Shown here: piece after piece, positions 23,180-32,174 of the stretch
How positions within the stretch are numbered: position 1 is the first letter of the stretch
Layout: each line of letters starts with the position of its first letter
Assembly (NCBI GenBank): GCA_030149325.1
Contig: JASBRS010000007.1
Coordinates: 1-49,361 of the forward strand
Reading direction: 5' to 3'
Origin: Deinococci bacterium
GTDB lineage: Bacteria; Deinococcota; Deinococci; Deinococcales; Trueperaceae
DNA length: 49,361 nucleotides
Position numbers and translations under genes: made by a program
The notes under the pieces: generated by a model
Database searches by the model: none
Told to the model about the DNA's origin: nothing
What the model saw: only the letters and a program-made list of their open reading frames with translations

Positions 23180-24364
23180 ATGTCGCCCCGCGTACGCCGG
23201 GCCGACCGGAGCGACCTGGCGGCGCTGGAGGCGCTCGAGCGCAGCTTCCCCGGGGACCGCCTGCAGCGCGCCTCGCTGGCCCGTCTGCTGGGGCGCGAGA
23301 GCGCCGAGCTGTGGGTGGCCGAGGTCGACGGTGAGGTCGTCGGCGACGCCGTGGTGCTGTTCCGCAAGGGCTTCGCGTCGGCGCGGCTGTACTCGCTGGT
23401 GGTGTCGCCGGAGAGCCGCGGCCGCGGGGTGGCGCGCGCGCTCCTGGCGCGGGCCGAGGAGGGTGCGCGGGAGCGCGGCGCGGTGTCGATGCGGCTCGAG
23501 GTCCGGGCCGACAACGACGCCGCCATCGCGCTCTACCGCAAGGTCGGCTACGAGGTGGTGGGCACCACCGCCGACTACTACCAGGACCACTCCGAGGCGC
23601 TGCGGATGCTCAAGCGCTTCGCCGGCGGCGGCGCCACCGTGTTGGGCGTGCCCTACTACGCCCAGACGCTCGACTTCACCTGTGGGCCGGCCTCGCTGAT
23701 GATGGCGATGCGCTACCACGGCTACCCGGTGCCGTTCGAGCGCTGGCTCGAGCTCGCCATCTGGCGCGAGGCGACCACCATCTTCATGCTCTCCGGCCAC
23801 GGCGGTTGCAGCGCCCACGGGCTGGCCGTGGCGGCGCTGCGGCGCGGCTTCCGCGCCACCGTGGTGACCCGCGACGCGGAGGTGCCGTTCCTCGACTCGG
23901 TGCGCTCGGAGGACAAGAAGGACGTGCTGCGCATCGCCCACCAGACCTTCGCGCGCGATCTCGAGGACCTCGGCGGCCGCGCGCTGCTGCGCGACTTCGA
24001 CGACAACGACGTGGTCGATGCGGTCGAGCGCGGCGCGCTGCCGCTGGTGCTGCTGTCGGGCTACCGGCTGTACGCCGAGAAGGTGCCGCACTGGGTGGTG
24101 ATCACCGGCTTCGACGACGATCACCTCTACCTGCACGATCCCTACATCCCCGACGGCGCCGGTCGTGCCGACAGCGTCCACCTGCCGCTCCGGCGCGACG
24201 CCTTCGAGGCGGTCAGCCGCTTCGGGCGGCGCCGGCACCGCTCGATGGTGCTGGTGGAGCGCTGGGGGAGCGTCAGCCGTCGCCCGCAGGGGGAGCGTCC
24301 TCACCCGCAGGGTGAGCGTCCTCACCCACAGGGTGAGCGTCCTCGCCGGCAAGGTAGCGGATGA
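23180..24364 (+). CDS. GNAT acetyltransferase fused to a C39-like cysteine peptidase
   Basis: A 394-aa two-domain protein. Residues 1-145 form a RimI-like GNAT domain with the acetyl-CoA loop SRGRGVARAL (79-88) and ALYRKVGYEVVG. Residues 155-360 look like a papain-fold C39-type peptidase: Cys168 in FTCGPASLMM, His304 in PHWVVITGF and Asp320 in YLHDPY form a likely triad. The last 25 residues repeat GERPHPQ. ATG 23180 is chosen because the GNAT fold begins at once and GGGGA precedes it; GTG 23126 and ATG 23099 are alternatives. Proteins with this fusion are known next to RLAN/RimK-type ATP-grasp ligases in predicted peptide-maturation systems, as here on the facing strand. Substrate unknown. 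Its 3' end overlaps the ligase gene by 92 bp. Confidence 0.88.
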   Translation: MSPRVRRADRSDLAALEALERSFPGDRLQRASLARLLGRESAELWVAEVDGEVVGDAVVLFRKGFASARLYSLVVSPESRGRGVARALLARAEEGARERGAVSMRLEVRADNDAAIALYRKVGYEVVGTTADYYQDHSEALRMLKRFAGGGATVLGVPYYAQTLDFTCGPASLMMAMRYHGYPVPFERWLELAIWREATTIFMLSGHGGCSAHGLAVAALRRGFRATVVTRDAEVPFLDSVRSEDKKDVLRIAHQTFARDLEDLGGRALLRDFDDNDVVDAVERGALPLVLLSGYRLYAEKVPHWVVITGFDDDHLYLHDPYIPDGAGRADSVHLPLRRDAFEAVSRFGRRRHRSMVLVERWGSVSRRPQGERPHPQGERPHPQGERPRRQGSG

Positions 24365-25211
24365 TGGCCTCGTAGATGTCGGGGTCGGCCTGGTCCTCCT
24401 CGCCGGCCGCGATGGTGGGGTTGTCGTTGACCTCGATGACGTAGAACTCGCCGTCGATCTCCTTGAGGTCGATGCCGTAGAGGCTGCCTCCGATGGCATT
24501 GGCGGCCGCCAACGCCACCTCGACCAGGCGGGGGTCGGCGCCGTCCCTGGGTACGCCCTCGACGGTGGCCCAATCGCCGGCTTCGCTGCGGTCCATGGTG
24601 CGCCAGCCCTGCGCGGCGAAGCGGTAGCGCACCACCGCCAGCACCCGGCCCGCCAGCGTGATGACGCGCCAGTCGAAATCGCTGGGGAGGTACTGCTGGA
24701 TCACCAGCCGGTCGGCGCGGCGGAGGAAGCGCCGGCCCACCTTCTGGAACGCTTCGGGGGTGGCCACCTTGTCGACGTAGAGGCTGAAGCTGGAGTTGGG
24801 CGCCTTGAGCACCAGCGGTGCGCCGAGCTCGTCGAACAGCCGCTCGGCGGTGGCCTCGGAGAGCTCGTCGTCGCCCAGGAAGCGCGTGACCGGGATCGGC
24901 ACGCCCTCGCGCTCGAGCCGCGCGTACATGTTGACCTTGTCGCAGCAGATGCGGATCGACTCCGACTGGTCGAGCACGCGAATGCCCAGCATTTCGGCGG
25001 TGCGGGCCACCACGTAGCTGGTGTTGAGCGGGTCGGTGAGGGCGCGGATGAGGACGCCGTCGTAGTTGCGAAGGTACTTCAGCTCGTCCTTGAACAGGAA
25101 GTCGAGCTCGTGCCCGAGCTCGAAGGCCGCCAGGCGGAAGTTGGTCAGCGCCGTGAGCTCCACCGACGAGCGGATGGTGTAGCGCTCGGCGAAGATGGCT
25201 AGGCGTGCCAT
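24273..25211 (-). CDS. RimK-like ATP-grasp ligase
   Basis: Probably joins an amino acid to a carboxylate using ATP, as RimK adds glutamate to ribosomal protein S6. The 312-aa product has the ATP-grasp fold: nucleotide-binding Lys in CCDKVNMYARL (92) and LVLKAPNSSFS (136), and metal ligands Asp248, Glu260 and Asn262 in YGIDLKEIDG and YVIEVNDNPTI. ATG 25211 overlaps the end of the upstream RLAN gene by 13 bp. In many bacteria RLAN and this ligase are one polypeptide; here they are split. The C-terminal 23 residues repeat GEDAHPV/A and come from the same 21-bp DNA repeat that encodes the tail of the convergent peptidase. Substrate unknown. Confidence 0.88.
   Translation of the reverse strand: MARLAIFAERYTIRSSVELTALTNFRLAAFELGHELDFLFKDELKYLRNYDGVLIRALTDPLNTSYVVARTAEMLGIRVLDQSESIRICCDKVNMYARLEREGVPIPVTRFLGDDELSEATAERLFDELGAPLVLKAPNSSFSLYVDKVATPEAFQKVGRRFLRRADRLVIQQYLPSDFDWRVITLAGRVLAVVRYRFAAQGWRTMDRSEAGDWATVEGVPRDGADPRLVEVALAAANAIGGSLYGIDLKEIDGEFYVIEVNDNPTIAAGEEDQADPDIYEAIIRYLAGEDAHPVGEDAHPAGEDAPPAGDG
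24283..24345. repeat. 21-bp tandem repeat coding on both strands
   Basis: Three adjacent 21-bp units, the second being CCCGCAGGGTGAGCGTCCTC plus A, with one to three changes among copies. They sit in the overlap of two convergent genes. Plus strand: PQGERPH units of the GNAT-peptidase. Minus strand: GEDAHPV-type units of the ATP-grasp ligase. The unit is a multiple of three, so copy-number changes keep both frames. Confidence 0.9.
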
Positions 25212-25837
25212 GTGCCCAGCTCCTCGACCAGGGCTCGCTCGTCGGGGACGAGGTCCTTCCACGGCAGCGGCATGATGGCGGACAGCAGGTAGGCGCGGGC
25301 CGTGACGATGACGCGTACCCGTGCCAGCGGCAGCCGGAAGGCGGCGAACACCGCCTCGGCGAAGGCCTGGTACTCGGGCACCAGCGTGCGCCCGAGGACG
25401 CATCGCACCACGTCGATGCGGTAGTCCTCCGGCAGCTCCTGGCACAGCACGGCGTACTTGCCGGTGTAGGTGAGCCCCTTGCGCCGGGCCTCCAGGGCGT
25501 CGGCGTCGACGAGCAGCTCCCCCTTGCTGGAGAAGGGGTTGACCGGGTAGGCCATCATCGGCGGTGCCGGGAAGCGACTGGTGGCGATGTGGAAGGTGGG
25601 GACCCCGAGCCCCGCCAGCCGCGCCTTCTCCATGGCGATCGGCACCACGTAGGCGTCGAGGGCGTCGGCGGGCGTGGGGATGAGGCGGAGGCCGGCCAGC
25701 TCGCCGTCGAGCGAAGCGTAGTAGCCGCGTGTCAGGTAGCTGTAGTCGCCGTCGAGGTTCGCGAGATCGGCCTCGACAGGGCCGGCGCCGGGCCCGAAGC
25801 GTTCCGGGTCCAGCGCCAGCCTCAGGGGGGCGGTCAT
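25199..25837 (-). CDS. RLAN-domain protein (RimK-like ATP-grasp N-terminal domain), stand-alone
   Basis: A 212-aa protein matching by eye the RLAN domain that is usually fused in front of RimK-like ligases: residues 24-50 read ADLANLDGDYSYLTRGYYAS, then a segment ending GLRLIPTPADALDAY, close to the family pattern of NL-x-YxYLxxGYYxSL followed by a strand and IP. The second half (YPVNPFSSKGELLVD, LCQELPEDYRIDVVRC) is less familiar and may contact the ligase. RLAN proteins have no proven function; substrate-peptide recognition has been proposed. ATG 25837 lies five bases after the pgk stop, and the 3' end overlaps the ligase gene by 13 bp, so gap, pgk, RLAN and ligase form one likely operon. 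Confidence 0.75.
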   Translation of the reverse strand: MTAPLRLALDPERFGPGAGPVEADLANLDGDYSYLTRGYYASLDGELAGLRLIPTPADALDAYVVPIAMEKARLAGLGVPTFHIATSRFPAPPMMAYPVNPFSSKGELLVDADALEARRKGLTYTGKYAVLCQELPEDYRIDVVRCVLGRTLVPEYQAFAEAVFAAFRLPLARVRVIVTARAYLLSAIMPLPWKDLVPDERALVEELGTWHA

Positions 25838-25842
25838 GGGCT

Positions 25843-27021
25843 TCAGCCCTCCAGGGCGGCGACCCCGGGGAGCGTCCTGCCTTCCAGGAACTCGAGGGCG
25901 GCGCCGCCCCCGGTGGAGATGTGGCCGATGCGGTCGGCGAGCCCGCTGGCGTTGACGGCGGCCACGGAGTCGCCGCCCCCGACCACGGTGAAGGCCGGCA
26001 GCTCGGCCACCGTCTTCGCCAGGGCGGCGGTGCCGGCGTCGAAGGGGGGCGTCTCGAAGACGCCCAGCGGTCCGTTCCAGAACACCGTACGCGTGCCCTC
26101 GAGGGCTTCGCGGAAGGCGGCGACCGCCTGGGGTCCGACGTCGAGGCCCATCATGCCGTCGGGGATGGCGTCGGAGGGGTGCACCTCGGTGGCCACGCCG
26201 GCGCGCAGCTCGCGCGCGCACACGCTGTCGACGGGCAGCACCACGCGCACGCCCGCCGCCTCGGCCGCGCGGAGCAGGTCGCGGGCGGTGTCGAGCTGAT
26301 CCTCCTCGACCAGGGAGGCGCCGGTCGAGCCGCCCTGGGCCGCGAAGAAGGTGTAGGCCATGGCGCCCCCGATCAGGATGCGGTCGGCCACCTTCAGCAG
26401 GCTCGACAGCACGCCGATCTTGTCCGACACCTTGGCCCCGCCGAGGATCACCGCGAAGGGGCGCTCCGGCCGTTCGAGCAGGCGCGACAGCGCCCGCAGC
26501 TCCTGCTCCAGCAGGTGGCCCGCCGCCGACGGCAGCAGCCGCGCCACGCCCTCGGTGCTGGCGTGGGCGCGGTGGGCCGAGCCGAAGGCGTCGTCGACGT
26601 AGAGGTCGGCGTAGCCGGCGAGGATGCGGGCGAGCTGGGGGTCGTTCTTGGTCTCGCGGGGGTCGAAGCGGGTGTTCTCGAGCAGCGTGACGCTGCCGTG
26701 GGGAGCGTCGGCCACGAAGGCCTGCTGCTCCTGCGAGCCGGGGCCGTCGCAGGCGAGGTAGCGCACGTTGCGCCCCAGCAGCTCCTCGAGCCGCGTGGCG
26801 ACGGGCCGCAGCCGGGCCCCCTCCTCGACGCCCTTGGGGCGTCCCAGATGGCTCATCAGCACCAGCGTGGCGCCGCGGGAGGCGAGCGCCTCCAGCGTGG
26901 GCAGCGCCGCCCGGATGCGGGTGTCGTCGACGACCTGCCCGTCCCGGATGGGGACGTTGAAGTCCACCCGAACCAGGACGCGCTTGTCCTTGACGTCGAG
27001 GTCCTCGAGGGTCCTGAACAT
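25843..27021 (-). CDS. pgk: Phosphoglycerate kinase
   Basis: Transfers phosphate from 1,3-bisphosphoglycerate to ADP in glycolysis. The 392-aa length is standard. ATG 27021 is preceded by AGGAG. Motifs: [11 protein letters not shown] at the substrate site, [39 protein letters not shown], and the nucleotide-site [11 protein letters not shown] and [12 protein letters not shown]. It follows gap after 76 bp with a hairpin between, and precedes the RLAN gene by five bases, an unusual partner for a glycolytic gene. Confidence 0.96.
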   Translation of the reverse strand: MFRTLEDLDVKDKRVLVRVDFNVPIRDGQVVDDTRIRAALPTLEALASRGATLVLMSHLGRPKGVEEGARLRPVATRLEELLGRNVRYLACDGPGSQEQQAFVADAPHGSVTLLENTRFDPRETKNDPQLARILAGYADLYVDDAFGSAHRAHASTEGVARLLPSAAGHLLEQELRALSRLLERPERPFAVILGGAKVSDKIGVLSSLLKVADRILIGGAMAYTFFAAQGGSTGASLVEEDQLDTARDLLRAAEAAGVRVVLPVDSVCARELRAGVATEVHPSDAIPDGMMGLDVGPQAVAAFREALEGTRTVFWNGPLGVFETPPFDAGTAALAKTVAELPAFTVVGGGDSVAAVNASGLADRIGHISTGGGAALEFLEGRTLPGVAALEG

Positions 27022-27043
27022 GCTGGCTCCTAGCGTGCAGCGC

Positions 27044-27066
27044 GGGCGCCGGTCGTGCCGGCGCCC
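27044..27066 (-). terminator. Intercistronic hairpin between gap and pgk
   Basis: A perfect 9-bp stem (GGGCGCCGG with its complement) and a 5-base loop in the 76-bp gap. No T-run. It probably stabilises or attenuates, giving more gap than pgk message. Confidence 0.45.
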
Positions 27067-27097
27067 GGTGGGGTGGCGATGGATCCGGGCGTCGGCC

Positions 27098-28228
<1,131 letters not shown>

Positions 28229-31200
28229 TCAGCTCCTCCTCAGGGCGATCCCGAGGCGCTCGCCCTCGAGGTCGTGCTCCTCCCGGTGCGCCTCGCCCTC
28301 GAGCGGCCCCGTGCGCAGCTCGGTGGCCAGCACCTCGGCGGCGATGGCATCGGCGTGGTCCTCGAGCACGGCCGCCAGGACGCCGCCGGCGGCGAGCCCC
28401 AGCTCGATGGTGTCGGACACCTCCAGGCCGGCGTTCTTGCGGGCGTTCTGGACCAGGCGGACCACGTCCCGCGCCAGCCCCTCGCGGATCAGCGCGTCGT
28501 CGAGGGTGGTGTTGAGGGCGGCCAGGTAGCCGCGCTCCTCCACGGCCGCGAAGCCCTCGGGGCTGCGCGCGTCGAGCAGCACGTCGTCGGGCCCCAGCTC
28601 CACCTCGCCGCCGTCGAGCGCGACGGTGAGGGTGCGCCCCTCGCGCACCGTGGCCGCGACCTCACGGCCGTCCATGGCGTCGAGCGCCGCGCGCAGCTGC
28701 GGCACCAGGCGGCCCAGGCGCGGGCCCACGCGCGGCAGGTTGGGCTTGACCTGGTAGTCCACGAAGGCGTCGTGGACGCCGAGGTAACGCACGCGCTTGA
28801 CGTTGAGCTCGTCGAGGAGCTGGTCCTCGAGCCGCTGCACGCCCGCCAGCTCGTCCTCGCTGCGGAGCCGGACCAGCACCTCGGGGAGCGGCTGGCGTAC
28901 CTTCATGCCGGAGGCGGCGCGCGCCGCGCGGCCGAGCTCCACGACCCACATCAGCGCGCGCATGTCGCGCGTCAGGTCCTCGTCGAGCAGGCGCTCGTCG
29001 GCCACCGGCCAGGCGGCCAGGTGCACCGATTCGGGGGCGTCGCCGTCGAGCGAGCGCACCAGGTTCTGGTAGAGCTCCTCGGCCGTGAACGGCGCCATCG
29101 GAGCCATGAGGTGCGTCACCGTCACCAGCGCCTGGTGCAGGGTGGCGTAGGCGGCCGCCTTGTCGGCGTCCCCCTCGGAGCGCCAGAAGCGCCTGCGGTT
29201 GCGGCGCACGTACCAGTTCGACAGCTCGTCCACCACGAAGTCGCGGAGCGCGCGGCTGGCGGCGGTGGGGTCGTAGCCCTCGAGCTGACGGGTGACGTCG
29301 AGCACCAGCTGGCTCAGGCGTGAGAGCAACCAGCGATCGACGAGCGGGCGCTCGTGCGGAGCCGGGGCCGAGGCGAGCTCGGGACGATCGAGGTTGGCGT
29401 AGAGCACGAAGAAGCTGTAGGTGTTCCACAGGGTCAGGAAGAAGTCGCGCAGCGTCTCCTCGACCAGCCCGGCGCTGAAGCGCTTGGTCGCCTCGGGCGG
29501 CGACACGCTGTAAAGGTACCAGCGCAACGCGTCGGCCCCGGAGACGTCGAGCACGCTCCAGGGGTCGACCACGTTGCCCTTGGACTTCGACATCTTCTCA
29601 CCGCGCTCGTCGACGATATGCCCCAGCACGATGACGTTGCGGAAGGCGGGGCTGTCGGGCCGCAACGGCGCCAGCGGCCCGGGGGCGCGCCCCGCCTCGG
29701 CGTCGCCGCTGTCGGTCAGCAGGGTGGCGAGGGCGTGCAGGCTGTAGAACCAGCCGCGGGTCTGGTCGACGGCCTCGCAGATGTAGTCGGCGGGGAAGTT
29801 GTCGGCCAGGGCGGCGGCGGCCTCGGGGCTCGAGGCCTGGCCCTGGTAGTGCCACTGGGCGTAGGGCATGGCGCCCGACTCGAACCACACGTCGACGGTG
29901 TAGGGGACGCGCCGGAAGGTCTTGCCGTCGCGTTCGAAGGTGATGTCGTCGACGTAGGGTCGGTGGAGCTCGAGCCCCGACAGGTCGCGCCCGGTGAGCA
30001 CCGAGAGCTCCGCGACGCTGCCCACGCAGAGCTGCTCGCTGCCGTCCTCGCTGACCCAGATCGGCAGCGGCGCGCCCCAGAAGCGCTCGCGGCTGAGGGC
30101 CCAGTCGACGTTGTTCTCGAGCCACTTGCCGAAGCGCCCGGTGCGGATGTGGTCGGGGTACCAGTGGACCTTGTCGTTGTTGGCCAGCAGGCGGTCCTTG
30201 AGCGCGCTGGTGCGGATGTACCAGCTGCGCTTGGCGACGTTCATGAGCGGCGTGTCGTCGCGCCAGTTGAAGGGGTAGGCGTGCCGCAGGGTGCCCCGCT
30301 TCCACATCAGGCCGCGCTCCAGCAGGTCGGCGGCGATGGCGTCGTCGGCGTCCTTGAACCAGCGGCCGGCGTAGGGCCCTTCGCCGTCGGCGGCGTCGAG
30401 CGGCCTCACCGCCGGCAACACCCCACCGGTGAGGTCGACCGAGAACAGCGTCGGCAGCCCGTGCCGGCGGCCCTGCTCGAGGTCGCCGTAGGCGGGCGCC
30501 AGGTGGACGATGCCGGTGCCGTCCTCGAGGCTGACGAGGTCGTCGCTCACAACCCGGAAGGCGCCGGCGAGGTCCTCCCCGGGATCCGCCTGTCCGTGCA
30601 GGATGGGGTCGTAGTGGAGGCCCTCGAGCTCGGTCCCGACGACCCGGCGCAGCTCGCGGTGGGGCACGCCGTCGAACACCGTGCCGACGAGCTCGGCGGC
30701 CAGCCAGAAGAGCTCGGGCGCGCCGCCCTCGTCGGCGTGGCGCGGCGGCGCCTCGACCAGGGCGTACTCGGCGTCCGCCGCGACCGCCAGCCCGCTGTTG
30801 GCGGCCAGCGTCCAGGGCGTGGTGGTCCACGCCAGGAACCACACCGGCCGGCGCTCGTCCTCGGCCAGCAGCCCGCGCTCGACCAGCTCGGAACGCCGGG
30901 CCGGGAACTTGGGGAACACCGACGGGTCCTCGACGTCCTCGCGATAGCCCAGCGCAACCTCGTGCGAGGCCAGGGTGGTGTTGCTGCTGGGGCTGTGCCA
31001 GGTGGTCTTGTAGTCCTCGACCAGCAGGTCCCGCTCCCAGAGCTGCTTGAGCACCCACCAGCACGACTCGATGTAGTCGTTGGTGTAGGTGACGTAGGCG
31101 TCGTCCAGGTCGAGCCAGAAGCCGATGCGCTCGGTCATCCGGTTCCACTCCTGGATGTTGCTGAAGACGTCCTCGCGGCACAGCCGGTTGAAGCGCTCGA

Positions 31201-31537
31201 TGCCGTAGGCCTCCACCTGCTGCTTGTTGGTGAAGCCCAGGCGCTTCTCGATGGCGATCTCGACCGGCAGGCCGTGGGTGTCCCAGCCGCCCTTGCGCCC
31301 CACGCGGTAGCCCTGCATGGTCTTGAAGCGCGGGAAGAGGTCCTTGAAGGCGCGGCTGATGACGTGGTGCACGCCCGGCCGGCCGTTGGCCGTGGGCGGG
31401 CCCTCGTAGAAGACGTACGAGCCCTGCGGAGCGGGCTTGTCGAGGGCCTTGCGGAAGATGGCTCGGTCGCGCCAGAAGGCGATGACGCGCTCCTCGAGCT
31501 CAGGGAACTTCACGGTGGGCGGCACCTCACGGAACAC
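28229..31537 (-). CDS. ileS: Isoleucyl-tRNA synthetase, long type with GVHH signature
   Basis: Charges tRNA-Ile. At 1102 aa it is of the long kind (eukaryote-like, IleRS2) rather than the roughly 930-aa bacterial form. Start GTG 31537 has AGG seven bases upstream. The class I catalytic motif HxGH is replaced by GVHH (residues 55-58 in PPTANGRPGVHHVISRAF), with first and third positions exchanged; the KMSKS loop is intact (EKMSKSKGN, Lys648). Conserved features include GWDTHGLPVEI, WTTTPWTLAANSGLAV in the editing domain and VDVWFESGAMPYAQ. GxHH IleRS2 enzymes have been described as active and extremely resistant to mupirocin. A T-box leader precedes the gene. Confidence 0.95.
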   Translation of the reverse strand: MFREVPPTVKFPELEERVIAFWRDRAIFRKALDKPAPQGSYVFYEGPPTANGRPGVHHVISRAFKDLFPRFKTMQGYRVGRKGGWDTHGLPVEIAIEKRLGFTNKQQVEAYGIERFNRLCREDVFSNIQEWNRMTERIGFWLDLDDAYVTYTNDYIESCWWVLKQLWERDLLVEDYKTTWHSPSSNTTLASHEVALGYREDVEDPSVFPKFPARRSELVERGLLAEDERRPVWFLAWTTTPWTLAANSGLAVAADAEYALVEAPPRHADEGGAPELFWLAAELVGTVFDGVPHRELRRVVGTELEGLHYDPILHGQADPGEDLAGAFRVVSDDLVSLEDGTGIVHLAPAYGDLEQGRRHGLPTLFSVDLTGGVLPAVRPLDAADGEGPYAGRWFKDADDAIAADLLERGLMWKRGTLRHAYPFNWRDDTPLMNVAKRSWYIRTSALKDRLLANNDKVHWYPDHIRTGRFGKWLENNVDWALSRERFWGAPLPIWVSEDGSEQLCVGSVAELSVLTGRDLSGLELHRPYVDDITFERDGKTFRRVPYTVDVWFESGAMPYAQWHYQGQASSPEAAAALADNFPADYICEAVDQTRGWFYSLHALATLLTDSGDAEAGRAPGPLAPLRPDSPAFRNVIVLGHIVDERGEKMSKSKGNVVDPWSVLDVSGADALRWYLYSVSPPEATKRFSAGLVEETLRDFFLTLWNTYSFFVLYANLDRPELASAPAPHERPLVDRWLLSRLSQLVLDVTRQLEGYDPTAASRALRDFVVDELSNWYVRRNRRRFWRSEGDADKAAAYATLHQALVTVTHLMAPMAPFTAEELYQNLVRSLDGDAPESVHLAAWPVADERLLDEDLTRDMRALMWVVELGRAARAASGMKVRQPLPEVLVRLRSEDELAGVQRLEDQLLDELNVKRVRYLGVHDAFVDYQVKPNLPRVGPRLGRLVPQLRAALDAMDGREVAATVREGRTLTVALDGGEVELGPDDVLLDARSPEGFAAVEERGYLAALNTTLDDALIREGLARDVVRLVQNARKNAGLEVSDTIELGLAAGGVLAAVLEDHADAIAAEVLATELRTGPLEGEAHREEHDLEGERLGIALRRS

Positions 31538-31933
31538 GGCGATACCTCGCTCTCCGGGGGCGCAGACGACACCGCGCCCCGAACGCTCGTCACGTTGGGG
31601 CGCGTAGGTCCTCGCGCGTTACCACCCAACTTCTCCGGACCCTTGCGGGCCACGGACTCGGCGGCTGCCCGACGCACGGAACGTCGGAGAGCCTGGCGCT
31701 GTGACGCGCGCCTCGCGGCTCCATCTACTGCCGCCGAGCCCCGTGCGGGGCGGGCGGGTTCGGGGAGCGGCTCGGGGAGGATCTTCCGTCGGGGGCGCCT
31801 GCCGGGCTCGCACCGTCCCCGGCTCGCTGTCGGGCCCCGACCCGACGTACTCGTTCCCGTCATCGCCACCGCCGACCGGTGAGCACCGTGCCCTGGTCGT
31901 CGGTCCAGAGCCGCTTTACAACGTTCGGCGGCC
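31538..31933 (-). promoter_or_regulatory. T-box riboswitch leader of ileS
   Basis: The leader senses uncharged tRNA-Ile and controls ileS. Read on the minus strand: the 5' specifier-loop element AGTA (31848-31851) opens a stem CGTCGGG/CCCGACG; the distal part holds AGCGAG and the loop GGTGCGA (31808-31814), the classic Stem I features; the 3' side of the loop reads GAAGATC with the Ile codon ATC at 31780-31782. The T-box proper, GGGTGGTAACGCG, is at 31615-31627, whose TGG pairs with the tRNA CCA end. A competing terminator hairpin follows. Stem II/III assignments were not attempted. Confidence 0.9.
31573..31604 (-). terminator. Leader terminator of the ileS T-box
   Basis: Stem CGCGCCCC/GGGGCGCG extended by AACG/CGTT, just 3' of the T-box sequence and mutually exclusive with pairing around it. 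Only scattered T residues follow (TGTCGTCT), so termination may be weak or Rho-assisted. Confidence 0.65.
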
Positions 31934-31939
31934 CTGCAT

Positions 31940-31969
31940 ATACTAAAACCTAGCAGCAGGCCAGGACAA
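31940..31969 (-). promoter_or_regulatory. Predicted promoter of the ileS leader
   Basis: TTGTCC (31964-31969), 18 bases, TAGTAT (31940-31945) on the minus strand. The start site would be near 31933, about 80 bases before the specifier-loop element of the T-box. Confidence 0.55.
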
Positions 31970-32174
31970 CGTCAATACGCCGCTGCGTTTCCTCGCACAA
32001 CCTCTCTCGTGCGTCCTCGCGGTGCGCGTATGCTCCACGGACGCATGGGGTGCGACCCCGCCGAGCGGCGGACAACAGCGTTTCCTTGGATCACGATCGC
32101 GATCGAGCCGGCATCCCAGCGAGCCATGCGTCCTTCGCGTTCGAACGAGGGCGAACGCACGGAACGGAGATGGC
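31970..32174 (+). other. Non-coding region upstream of rho
   Basis: About 200 bp with no convincing gene. It contains a 12-bp palindrome CGATCGCGATCG (32094-32105) and GGAG six bases before the rho ATG. A TATGCT at about 32028 could be a -10 box, but no matching -35 was seen. A long leader would fit the known self-regulation of rho. Confidence 0.4.

Noticed and set aside
24283-24345. Possible CRISPR-like array
   Set aside because: Units are directly adjacent with no spacers, in coding frame on both strands, and no cas genes are near.
29354-31882. 842-codon plus-strand open frame opposite ileS
   Set aside because: Mirror of ileS codon bias; the minus-strand protein is a complete IleRS.
31940-31969. 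Plus-strand promoter for rho around the AT-rich patch
   Set aside because: The best -35/-10 pair with correct spacing reads on the minus strand toward the ileS T-box; no matching plus-strand pair was found.
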